Assembly (NCBI RefSeq): GCF_900110455.1
Contig: NZ_FOIS01000004.1
Location: 310,001 to 374,000, forward strand
From: Natrinema salifodinae
GTDB lineage: Archaea > Halobacteriota > Halobacteria > Halobacteriales > Natrialbaceae
DNA: 64,000 bases
Reading direction: 5' to 3'
A program made the translations under genes and the position numbers. Below the pieces are notes generated by a model. That model did no database searches, was not told where the DNA came from, and worked only from the letters and a program-made list of their open reading frames with translations. This document shows positions 55,058-62,850 of this stretch, in pieces (the stretch's first letter is position 1; the number at the start of each line of letters is the position of its first letter).

Positions 55058-55663
55058 ATGGCATCCGACGCGCGGATTCGAGTCGCGACGCCGGCGGACG
55101 CCGCCGCCGTCCGCGACATCTACGCACCCTTCTGCGAGTCGACGGCGGTCACCTTCGAAGAGACGCCGCCCGCCGAGTCCGAGATGGCCGAGCGGATCGA
55201 GTCGACCCTCGACGAACACCCCTGGCTCGTCTGCGAGTTCGACGGCGCGGTCGTCGGCTACGCGTACGCGGGCCCGCTGCGCAAGCGCCGGGCCTACGAG
55301 TGGGTCGTCGAACTGTCGGTTTACGTCGCCGAGTCGGCCCGCCAATCGGGGGTCGGCCGCGCGCTCTACGAGTCCCTGTTCGCCGTCCTCGAGCGCCAGG
55401 GGATCCGCGACGCCTACGCCGTGACGACGGTTCCGAATCCGGAGACGGAGCGGTTCCACGAGTCGATGGGATTCGAACGTCTGGTCGACTTTCCGGCGAT
55501 CGGCTACACGCAAGACGACTGGCAGGACGTGGCCTGGTGGCGGCGGCCGCTGGCCGAGAAGTCCGAGACGCCGGACCGACCGCGGCCGTTCCGGGCGGTG
55601 CGAGCGGACGACGATTGGGAGTCGCTGGTCCGGACGGGAGAGAGCGCGCTCGACCGGTCCTGA
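55058..55663 (+). CDS. GNAT N-acetyltransferase (phosphinothricin/arsinothricin-acetyltransferase-like)
   Basis: This 201-residue protein is a single GNAT domain plus a short tail. The acetyl-CoA pyrophosphate loop is QSGVGRALYESL (about 106-117). The N-terminus (IRVATPADAAAVRDIYAPFCESTAVTFEETPP) and the segment YAGPLRKRRAYEWVVELSVYV are characteristic of the PAT branch, which acetylates amino-acid analogues and related amines. The true substrate here is unknown. The C-terminal 35 residues are extra and disordered-looking. It precedes thiE by about 120 bases but need not be co-transcribed. Confidence 0.88.
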   Translation: MASDARIRVATPADAAAVRDIYAPFCESTAVTFEETPPAESEMAERIESTLDEHPWLVCEFDGAVVGYAYAGPLRKRRAYEWVVELSVYVAESARQSGVGRALYESLFAVLERQGIRDAYAVTTVPNPETERFHESMGFERLVDFPAIGYTQDDWQDVAWWRRPLAEKSETPDRPRPFRAVRADDDWESLVRTGESALDRS

Positions 55664-55785
55664 GCCGCGGTCGAGTAACACCCCGACTGCTCCGCGAGGT
55701 GCGCGGCCGCTGCGATCGGTCGAGCCCCTGCCGATCGGACCGAACGACCGAAGCCGCTTAGTGCGACTACCGACTGGTATCCCCC

Positions 55786-56451
55786 ATGAATCCAGCGAAC
55801 TGGCGGACCTACCTCGTCACCCAGGCGTCGCTGTCGGGCGACCGAACGACACCGGAGATCGTCCGCGCGGCGATAGACGGCGGCGTCGACGCGGTACAGC
55901 TGCGCGAGAAGGACGCGAGTGCCCGCTCGCGGTACGAACTCGGTCGCGAGCTCCGCGAACTCACGGCCGAGGCGGGCGTCGACCTGCTCGTCAACGACCG
56001 GATCGACATTGCGCAGGCGATCGACGCCGACGGCGTCCACGTCGGCCAGTCGGATCTGCCGGTCGAGGTCGCGCGCGAGCTGCTCGGCCCGGATGCGATC
56101 GTCGGCTGCTCGACGTCGACGGTCGACGAGGCCCGAGACGCCGAAGCCGCGGGCGCGGACTACCTCGGCGTCGGCGCCGTCTACGACACCTCCTCGAAGG
56201 ACGTCAACGACGACCAGGCCGGCGTCGGTCCGGAGCGGATCGCCGAGATCGCCGCGGCAGTCTCGATTCCGATCGTCGGCATCGGCGGCATCACGGCCGA
56301 CAACGCCGGGCCGGTCGCGGAGGCCGGTGCGGCCAGTGTAGCCGTGATCAGCGAGATCACGGCGGCCGCGGACCCGCAGGCCGTGACCGAGTCGCTCGCC
56401 GTGGCCGTCGAAACGCCGACGGCCGTCGACGCCGGAGGTGACGACCGATGA
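55786..56451 (+). CDS. thiE: Thiamine-phosphate synthase
   Basis: This 221-residue TIM-barrel enzyme joins HMP-PP and thiazole phosphate into thiamine phosphate. Motifs include VQLREKDASAR, LLVNDRIDIA, DGVHVGQSDLPV and the phosphate loop YLGVGAVYDTSSKDV, with IPIVGIGGIT near the C-terminus. The last four bases overlap thiM, so the two thiamine genes are translationally coupled. Confidence 0.96.
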   Translation: MNPANWRTYLVTQASLSGDRTTPEIVRAAIDGGVDAVQLREKDASARSRYELGRELRELTAEAGVDLLVNDRIDIAQAIDADGVHVGQSDLPVEVARELLGPDAIVGCSTSTVDEARDAEAAGADYLGVGAVYDTSSKDVNDDQAGVGPERIAEIAAAVSIPIVGIGGITADNAGPVAEAGAASVAVISEITAAADPQAVTESLAVAVETPTAVDAGGDDR

Positions 56452-57278
56452 GCGTCACCGACGTCGTTGCCGGCGACCTCGCGGACTCGCTCCGGACGAT
56501 CAGGGAGACGGAACCGCTCGTCCAGCACCTGACCAATACGGTGACGATCAACGACGTAGCGAACCTCACCCTGCACTGGGGCGGGCTACCGGTGATGGCC
56601 GACTCCGTCGGCGACGCCGGCGAGATGGCCGAACTCGCGCGCGCAGTCATGCTCAACATCGGCCAGGTCCCCGAGGAGCGCGTCGACGCCATGCACGACG
56701 CCGCCCGAACGGCAAACGAGCGCGGGATCCCGGTCATCCTTGATCCCGTCGGCGTCGGCTCGACGCCCACCCGCCAGGCGGTCGCCGAGCGGCTCCTCTC
56801 GGAGATCGAGTTCACCGCTATCAAGGGCAACTACGGCGAGATCAGCGCGCTCGCGGGCGTCGAGGCCGAGGTGAAGGGCGTCGAGTCGGTCGGCGACTAC
56901 GAGGAGATAGAACGAACGGCCCGCTCGGTCGCCGAATCGACCGGCGCGGTCGTCGTCGCCTCGGGCGTCGAGGATGTCGTCGCGGATGCCGACGGCGCAG
57001 TTCGGCTCGCCGCCGGCCACGAACTGCTCGGCGAGGTGGTCGGTACCGGCTGTATGCTCGGAGGGACCGTCGCGACCTTCTGCGGCGCGCTCGAGGACCC
57101 GCGGACAGCCGCCGTCCACGGCACGCTCGCGTTCGGGCTCGCCGGCGAGCGCGCGGCAGAGATGGACCACGCCGGCCCGGGAAGCTACCGGACGAACTTC
57201 CGCGACGCCGTCGCCGGTATGACGGGCGACGTCGCCGCGGACCTCGACCTCGAGGGGCGAATCGAGCAGGTGCTCTGA
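56448..57278 (+). CDS. thiM: Hydroxyethylthiazole kinase
   Basis: This 276-residue ribokinase-fold enzyme phosphorylates hydroxyethylthiazole for salvage into thiamine. HLTNTVTINDVANLTLHWGG is the classic N-terminal substrate site, ILDPVGVGST and IKGNYGEI follow, and GTGCMLGGTVATF holds the catalytic loop. ThiE and ThiM together point to salvage of thiazole. No thiamine-pyrophosphate riboswitch is evident upstream of thiE. Confidence 0.96.
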   Translation: MSVTDVVAGDLADSLRTIRETEPLVQHLTNTVTINDVANLTLHWGGLPVMADSVGDAGEMAELARAVMLNIGQVPEERVDAMHDAARTANERGIPVILDPVGVGSTPTRQAVAERLLSEIEFTAIKGNYGEISALAGVEAEVKGVESVGDYEEIERTARSVAESTGAVVVASGVEDVVADADGAVRLAAGHELLGEVVGTGCMLGGTVATFCGALEDPRTAAVHGTLAFGLAGERAAEMDHAGPGSYRTNFRDAVAGMTGDVAADLDLEGRIEQVL

Positions 57279-57336
57279 GACGACTCGTCGAGAAGCGGAG
57301 GCGACATCCGTCCGATTCCCGGACTGTATTGAAACG

Positions 57337-57345
57337 GTTTTAGTA
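57337..57345 (+). promoter_or_regulatory. Candidate TATA-like box for the gene at 57367
   Basis: GTTTTAGTA lies 22-30 bases before the ATG at 57367. Confidence 0.5.
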
Positions 57346-57366
57346 CCGGCTGGTGAACTGGTGCGT

Positions 57367-57639
57367 ATGGCTCGAGACGAACTCGAGAACGCGGCTGAGT
57401 CGCTCCGCCAGGCGGCCGACGCCGCGTCCGACGACGAGGCAGCGGAACGGCTCGAAAACCAGGCGGCGAAGTTCGACGATCACGCGGCGGCCGACCGCGG
57501 CCCCGATCACGGACAGCTCGCGCGCCACGAACATATCCTGAACGATATCGCGGACGAGGAAGGCGGCGACGTCGCGAGCGAGATCGGCGACGCGCTGGAG
57601 TCCATCAGCGCGTTCCGAGAGACGGTCGAAGGCGTATAA
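57367..57639 (+). CDS. DUF7553 family small helical protein
   Basis: This 90-residue acidic protein is almost entirely helical: ARDELENAAESLRQAADAASDDEAAERLENQAAKFDDHA forms a heptad-like first half, and GDALESISAFRETVEGV a second. It matches the haloarchaeal family called DUF7553, of unknown function. A dimeric helical bundle is likely. It is a single-gene unit with its own promoter box and a T-run terminator. Confidence 0.78.
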   Translation: MARDELENAAESLRQAADAASDDEAAERLENQAAKFDDHAAADRGPDHGQLARHEHILNDIADEEGGDVASEIGDALESISAFRETVEGV

Positions 57640-57663
57640 CAGCGGCGACGAACGACGACGCGA

Positions 57664-57670
57664 TTTTTTT
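57664..57670 (+). terminator. T-run terminator after the DUF7553 gene
   Basis: Seven consecutive T lie 25 bases after the stop at 57639. Archaeal RNA polymerase ends transcription at such runs, and no hairpin is required. Confidence 0.6.
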
Positions 57671-57731
57671 ACCGGACCGATCGAGCGCGGGACGGTCGGG
57701 GACGAGACGGGGAACGACCGCGACCCGAGCG

Positions 57732-58364
57732 TCAGCAGACGGGCTTCGGATTCGCACCCATTCCCTCGAGCGTCTCGACGTACTCGCCGTAGGCGGCCTG
57801 GATCGCGCCGGTCGCGGCCTCCTGCGCGCGCTCCCAGTCCTCGTCGGTCTCGCAGACGTCGTCGAGCAGTGCCGTCGAGCGCTCGAGTTGGTCGTCGAGG
57901 TCGTCGCCGAATCCGCGGAACAGGCTGGCGGTCTGGGGGTCGGCGTCGCCGACGAAGTAGCCGACGACCTGGTCCTTCGAGCGCTGGCTCGCGAGGATGC
58001 GGCCGACGAAGGCACCGACGCGCTCGACGGTGTCCTCGCGGTCGCGTAGGTAGTCGTGGAGCGCGGGAATCGCGTCGGGCTCGTACTCGTCGTCGAGTTT
58101 GTCGTCGACGGTCTCGTAGTGTTCCTGTTCCTCTTCGGCGGTCCGCTCGAAGGCCTCGCGCACCTCGTCGTCGGCCTCGTCGTCGGCCCACTCGAGGAAA
58201 GTCTGCCAGGCGGCGTACTCGGCGTCGGCGGTGGCCTCGAGAACGGGTTCGGTATCGATGTCGCCGCCAGTGTCGGCGTACAGTGACTTCGAGGAGCCGA
58301 GTCGCGAGAGCGCAGTCTGGTTTTCCTCGCTGACGGTCTCGACGAACGTGTCCGGATCGGTCAT
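57732..58364 (-). CDS. Ferritin-like / rubrerythrin-type four-helix protein
   Basis: This 210-residue acidic protein has the helix spacing of a ferritin-like bundle, with EYAAWQTFLEWADDEADDEVREAFERTAEEEQEHYETVDDKL giving an E-x-x-x... and ExxH arrangement (EEEQEHYE) expected for a di-iron site. Further helices around RVGAFVGRILASQRSKDQ complete the fold. The metal ligand set is not complete enough to claim iron oxidation. The start at 58364 (MTDPDTFVETVSEENQ) was chosen over an open upstream extension with non-coding composition. Confidence 0.7.
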   Translation of the reverse strand: MTDPDTFVETVSEENQTALSRLGSSKSLYADTGGDIDTEPVLEATADAEYAAWQTFLEWADDEADDEVREAFERTAEEEQEHYETVDDKLDDEYEPDAIPALHDYLRDREDTVERVGAFVGRILASQRSKDQVVGYFVGDADPQTASLFRGFGDDLDDQLERSTALLDDVCETDEDWERAQEAATGAIQAAYGEYVETLEGMGANPKPVC

Positions 58365-58524
58365 GACGGTTCCTTCGAGCGGCCCCGAGTTAGGTTTATC
58401 GTGACGCCGCTCCGCGTCGGCCGTTCGTCCCCGCGCCGGCGGTCGACAGGCACCGGTTACCGTTGGCAAATCGGCCGCCAACCGAGGCATAACAATTACC
58501 GAACCTGGACTGTCTTCGAGCGGA

Positions 58525-59745
58525 ATGAAACGACGAGCGTATCTCGTGACGGCCGCCGCGGCGACGCTCGGTGGCTGTTCCGCCCTGAGCGATTCGGAAA
58601 CCTCCGAGAACGATCCGGACGACGACACCGACGGATCCGACGGGAATCCGGATACGATCGACGAGGAGCCCGGCTCGTTCGATCAGTTCGACGACCTCTC
58701 GATGTGGGACGTGATGGAAGGCACCCTCGAACTCGACGAGGAGCGCGCCTACGTCGGCGACCAGTCCGGCCGCATGACGGCCGACGAGTCCGAGGAGCGC
58801 GTGATGATCAAACGGCGGTTCGAGTCGCCGCGGGACCTCTCCGACGAGTTCCCCGCGCTGGCACTCGCGACCGACGAGGACGTCGACCCGATCGTCCAGC
58901 TCTCGGACACCGACGGGAACCGGCTGCTGCTCCAGTGTACCGTCGAGCCGGGTCTCCCGCTTGCCCACCACGATCTCGCCGTCGTCGACACCGTCGGCGA
59001 TCCGGACCTGAGTTCGGTCGAACACATCAAGATCTCCGCGTGGGCCGGCGACGACCGATCCGTGACGGTCTGGTGCGACGACCTCCACTTCGTCTCCCGG
59101 CCGGACACCGGGAAAGTCCTCATCCAGTTCGACAACGGGACCGAGACCGCCTACACGCGAGCCCGTTCGACGCTGTCGACCCACGACTTCCCTGCGACGG
59201 CCTTCGTCCCGACCGACTACGTAGGCGGCGAGGGGTACCTCGACGAGAGCCAACTCGAGACGCTCCAGAGCGAGGGCTGGACGATCGGGAGCCAGGGCAC
59301 CACCGGCAGCGACCTCTCCGGACAGTCCGAATCGGCCCAGCGAGACCAGCTTCAGGGCGCGATCGACTGGCTCGAGGACAACGGGTTCGAGGACGGCGCC
59401 AACTACTTCGCCTACCCCCTCAACCGGTACGACGAAACGGCAATGGAACTCGTCGACGAGCACTACGACGTCGGCTTCGTCGGCGGCTACGCCGGCCACG
59501 GCAACCTGATGAATCCGGCGCTCGCGCCGCGGGCGGTCGGCCCGTCGGCCGACGAGGCGACGCAGCTCCTCGAGTGGACGGCCCGGTTCCGGACGATCAC
59601 GACGCTCACCTACCGCGACCTGTCCGGAGACTCGCTATCGGCGTTCGAGGAGACGATCTCGTACCTCAGCGAGCTCGAATCGGCCGGCGACGTCGAAGTC
59701 GTGACGCCGGCCGACGTCGCGTCGGACCACGTCTACGAAGTGTAA
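58525..59745 (+). CDS. Polysaccharide deacetylase (NodB) family lipoprotein
   Basis: This 406-residue protein has a lipoprotein-type signal (KRRAYLVTAAAATLGGC) with lipobox cysteine C18 and a Tat-like RR, so it should be anchored outside the membrane. A Ser/Asp-rich linker follows, then a beta-rich carbohydrate-binding-like region (about 60-195). The NodB domain starts near 197: IQFDNGTETAYTRARSTL and ATAFVPTDYV match the family, but the usual FDDG is FDNG, so the second metal-site aspartate is replaced. Activity may be altered or lost. It could act on cell-surface glycans. Confidence 0.85.
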   Translation: MKRRAYLVTAAAATLGGCSALSDSETSENDPDDDTDGSDGNPDTIDEEPGSFDQFDDLSMWDVMEGTLELDEERAYVGDQSGRMTADESEERVMIKRRFESPRDLSDEFPALALATDEDVDPIVQLSDTDGNRLLLQCTVEPGLPLAHHDLAVVDTVGDPDLSSVEHIKISAWAGDDRSVTVWCDDLHFVSRPDTGKVLIQFDNGTETAYTRARSTLSTHDFPATAFVPTDYVGGEGYLDESQLETLQSEGWTIGSQGTTGSDLSGQSESAQRDQLQGAIDWLEDNGFEDGANYFAYPLNRYDETAMELVDEHYDVGFVGGYAGHGNLMNPALAPRAVGPSADEATQLLEWTARFRTITTLTYRDLSGDSLSAFEETISYLSELESAGDVEVVTPADVASDHVYEV

Positions 59746-59869
59746 CGGAACGGGAACCGGGTGGCCCGAACGCGGCCGATCGGAGTGCGGCGGCGCAGCT
59801 ACTGTTCGTTTTGTCTCCGCCGAAAACGGAACCGAAACCGAGTGTCGAGTACGGCTGTCCCGACGTCGT

Positions 59870-60736
59870 TCAGTCGTCCGCTTCGCCCTTCTCGATGGGC
59901 GCGTTGACCAGGTTGCCCCACTCGGTCCACGAGCCGTCGTAGTTGACGGCGTCGTCGTAGCCGAGCAGTTCGTGCAGAGCGAACCAGGCGACCGAGGAGC
60001 GCTCGCCGATACGGCAGTAGGCGACGGTCGTCTCGTCGCCGGTGATGTCTTCCTCGGCGTAGAGTTCTTCGAGCTCGTCGGGCTCCTTGAAGGTGCCGTC
60101 GTCGTTGGTCACGGCGGCCCACGAGATGTTCTTCGCACCGGGGATGTGGCCGCCGCGCTGGGCGGTCTCCTGGAGTCCCGGCGGGGCGAGGACTTCGCCG
60201 GAGTACTCCTCGGGCGAGCGGACGTCGACGAGCGGAACGCCGCGTTCGATCGCGTTCTCAACGTCCTCGCGGTAGGCGCGGATGCTCTCGCGCGGGCCGG
60301 AGGCCTCGTACTCGGTCTCGGAGAAGTCGGGCTCCTCGTCGGTGGTCGGATAGCCGTTCTCGAGCCAGTACTCGCGGCCGCCGTCGAGCAGACGGACGTC
60401 GTCGTGGCCGTAGTACTTGAACTGCCAGTAGGCGTAGGCGGCGAACCAGTTGGAGTTGTCGCCGTAGAGGACGACCGTGTCGTCCTCGCTGATGCCGTGG
60501 CTCCCGAGCAGGTCCTCGAAGTCGTCCTTCTCGAGGATGTCCCGCTGGGTCTGGTCCTGGAGCTGGGTCTCCCAGTTGAACCCGATCGCGCCAGGCGCGT
60601 GCTCCTCCTCGTAGGCTTCCGTGTCGACGTCGACCTCGACCAGGCGAAGGTCGGAGTCGTCGTCCTGGAAGTCGTCGAGTCGCTCGTCGACCCAGTCGGC
60701 CGACACGAGTACGTCTTTGGCGTAGTCGTCTGCCAT
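59870..60736 (-). CDS. Sulfurtransferase with two rhodanese domains
   Basis: This 288-residue protein has a tandem rhodanese fold. The N-terminal domain (about 10-125) has Asp-Asn-Ser in place of the active cysteine; the C-terminal domain carries C241 in AYCRIGERSS, the persulfide-forming residue of thiosulfate sulfurtransferases. The start at 60736 (MADDYAKDVLVSADW) is the family start. It is divergent from a second tandem rhodanese across about 280 bases. Confidence 0.94.
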   Translation of the reverse strand: MADDYAKDVLVSADWVDERLDDFQDDDSDLRLVEVDVDTEAYEEEHAPGAIGFNWETQLQDQTQRDILEKDDFEDLLGSHGISEDDTVVLYGDNSNWFAAYAYWQFKYYGHDDVRLLDGGREYWLENGYPTTDEEPDFSETEYEASGPRESIRAYREDVENAIERGVPLVDVRSPEEYSGEVLAPPGLQETAQRGGHIPGAKNISWAAVTNDDGTFKEPDELEELYAEEDITGDETTVAYCRIGERSSVAWFALHELLGYDDAVNYDGSWTEWGNLVNAPIEKGEADD

Positions 60737-61015
60737 ACCCGGCGCTACGATGGCGACACACAAAGAGACTTCTTAACCGGTCAATTCGGACACCGGTCGA
60801 CCCTGTCGGAAATATTTGCCAGTGCTTACGAAGCCGGTCGTCGGAACCGTCGTCACAGCGGCCGAATTCGTCCGCTACGCGGCGCGGTCGGCAGCCGACG
60901 GATCGGACGGGTCAGATTCGCTATCGACAGCCAGCAATAATTGCCACTGTTCCGGTAGGCGAAACGCGCCGTGAAACCGGTGCGTACTCGGATCTGCGTC
61001 CGAAACGTCTTCCTA

Positions 61016-61819
61016 ATGGACGAATCCGTCGTCGTCTCCCCCGACTGGCTCGCATCGCGACTGGACGATCCGACCGTGCGCGTCGTCGACGTGCGCGACG
61101 CCTGGGAATACGACGGGATCGGGCACCTCCCCGGCGCGGTAACCGTCCCGTTCGACAGCTACCGCGACGAGAGCGACGTCGACCGGGGGACCCTCCCCGG
61201 CGCCGACGCCTTCGCCGACCTGCTCGGCCAGGCGGGCATCGACGAGGGCGATACGATCGTCGCCTACGACGACACCCACGGCGTCTTCGCCGCCCGGTTC
61301 GTGCTCACCGCAATCGAGTACGGCCACGAGGACGTGCGCCTGTTAGACGGCGATTACAGCGCCTGGAACCGCGAGCACGAGACCACGAGCGACGAACCCG
61401 ATGTCGAGCCGACCGAGTACGAGGCCGACCCGCTCGATCCCAACGAGAGCCCGCTGGTCGACCGCGAGGCCGTCGAGGACGCCCTGGAGCGCAACGCCGT
61501 CTTCGTCGACACTCGCGAGAAAGACGAGTTCGAGGAGGCCCGCCTGCCTGGCGCGGTGCGGTTCGACTGGCGCGAGGTCGTCGACGACGAAACCCGCCGC
61601 CTCAAGCCCGAGGACGACCTCGAGGCGCTGCTTGAAGAACACGGGATCACGCGCGACCGCGAGATCGTCCTCTACTGCAACACCGCGCGCCGGATCAGCC
61701 ACACCTACGTCGTGCTCACGGCATTGGGGTACGAGAACGTCCGCTTCTACGAAGGCAGTCTTACGGACTGGCTCGCCGCCGACGGCGAGATCGAGACAGG
61801 GCCGGTCGCGTCCGAGTGA
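61016..61819 (+). CDS. Sulfurtransferase with two rhodanese domains (paralogue)
   Basis: This 267-residue tandem rhodanese has an inactive N-terminal domain (AYDDTHGVFAAR, no cysteine) and an active-site C221 in LYCNTARRISH in the C-terminal one. The CNTARR loop differs from the CRIGER loop of its neighbour, suggesting a different sulfur donor or acceptor. The ATG at 61016 gives the family start MDESVVVSPDWLASRL; an in-frame GTG 45 bases earlier is less likely. It is divergent from the first rhodanese gene. Confidence 0.92.
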   Translation: MDESVVVSPDWLASRLDDPTVRVVDVRDAWEYDGIGHLPGAVTVPFDSYRDESDVDRGTLPGADAFADLLGQAGIDEGDTIVAYDDTHGVFAARFVLTAIEYGHEDVRLLDGDYSAWNREHETTSDEPDVEPTEYEADPLDPNESPLVDREAVEDALERNAVFVDTREKDEFEEARLPGAVRFDWREVVDDETRRLKPEDDLEALLEEHGITRDREIVLYCNTARRISHTYVVLTALGYENVRFYEGSLTDWLAADGEIETGPVASE

Positions 61820-61953
61820 TCCCGTCCCGACGGTCCGTGAAGGCCCGTCGAATCCTGCCGTCACGCGGTCTCGCCGGTTTCGACCGTTTCGATAGCGGCC
61901 ACGCAGGTGAGTAATCGGAAGCACCATCCACGGCCATCGAGTACGCGGAACCG

Positions 61954-62766
61954 ATGGCCCGCGATTCCTTGCCGAGCATCGGCCTCGGCACCTACTCCGA
62001 GGAGAACCGCGAGCAGTGGCGCGACACCGTCGAAACGGCGCTGGACGTCGGCTACCGACATGTCGATACCGCCCAAGTGTACGAAAACGAGGAGTACGTC
62101 GGCGAAGCGCTGCAGTCCGCGTCCGTCGACCGCGAGGACGTCTTCCTCTCGACGAAGACCGTCCACCACGACGTCCCGCCCGAGCCCGAGCGGGTCCCCG
62201 ACGCCATCGACGGCTGTCTCGACCGCCTCGGCGTCGAGACCGTCGACCTCCTGTACGTCCACTGGCCCTCGGGTGTCTACGACCACGAGGCGGTCCTGCC
62301 CGCCTACGACGAGGCCTACCGGGAAGGGAAGACCCGCCGCGTCGGCCTCTCGAACTTCACGCCCGAACTGCTCGACGAGGCGCTGGCGGTCCTCGACGCG
62401 CCGCTGTTCGCCCACCAGGCCGAGATGCATCCCCTGCTCCCGCAGGAGGACCTGGTCGCCCACGCGCAGGAACACGACTACCTGTTCGTAGCCTACTCGC
62501 CGCTGGCCAACGGCGAGATCCTCGATGTCCCCGAGATTCGGCGGGTCGCCGAGAAACACGACGCGACGCCGGCGCAGGTCTCGCTCGCCTGGCTGCTCGA
62601 TCACGACAACGTCGCCGCGATCCCCAAGGCTAGCAGCCGCGAGCATCTGGAACAGAATCTGGCGGCGCGGGACCTCGAACTCGACGCGGACGACATCGAG
62701 TTGATCGACTCGATCAACCGCCGGGAACGGCAGATCGATCCCGATCACGGCCCCTGGAACTGGTAA
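61954..62766 (+). CDS. Aldo/keto reductase
   Basis: This 270-residue AKR reduces aldehydes or ketones with NAD(P)H. The catalytic tetrad is visible: Asp and Tyr in HVDTAQVYENEEYVG, Lys in LSTKTVHH and His in LLYVHWPSG. The C-terminal cofactor loop is AIPKASSREHLEQN. The substrate is not evident. It follows the second rhodanese by about 135 bases on the same strand. Confidence 0.93.
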   Translation: MARDSLPSIGLGTYSEENREQWRDTVETALDVGYRHVDTAQVYENEEYVGEALQSASVDREDVFLSTKTVHHDVPPEPERVPDAIDGCLDRLGVETVDLLYVHWPSGVYDHEAVLPAYDEAYREGKTRRVGLSNFTPELLDEALAVLDAPLFAHQAEMHPLLPQEDLVAHAQEHDYLFVAYSPLANGEILDVPEIRRVAEKHDATPAQVSLAWLLDHDNVAAIPKASSREHLEQNLAARDLELDADDIELIDSINRRERQIDPDHGPWNW

Positions 62767-62850
62767 CCCGCGCGGGTATCCGAGACGCGCAGCCAGACGG
62801 GATCGGATCGGGGCGCGGTTACGCGCCCATCACCGTCCCTGCTCCCGCCG

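Noticed and set aside
55700-55786. Thiamine-pyrophosphate riboswitch before thiE
   Set aside because: The 120-base gap before thiE lacks the conserved CUGAGA and GAUCUGGAUAAUACC-like parts of that element.
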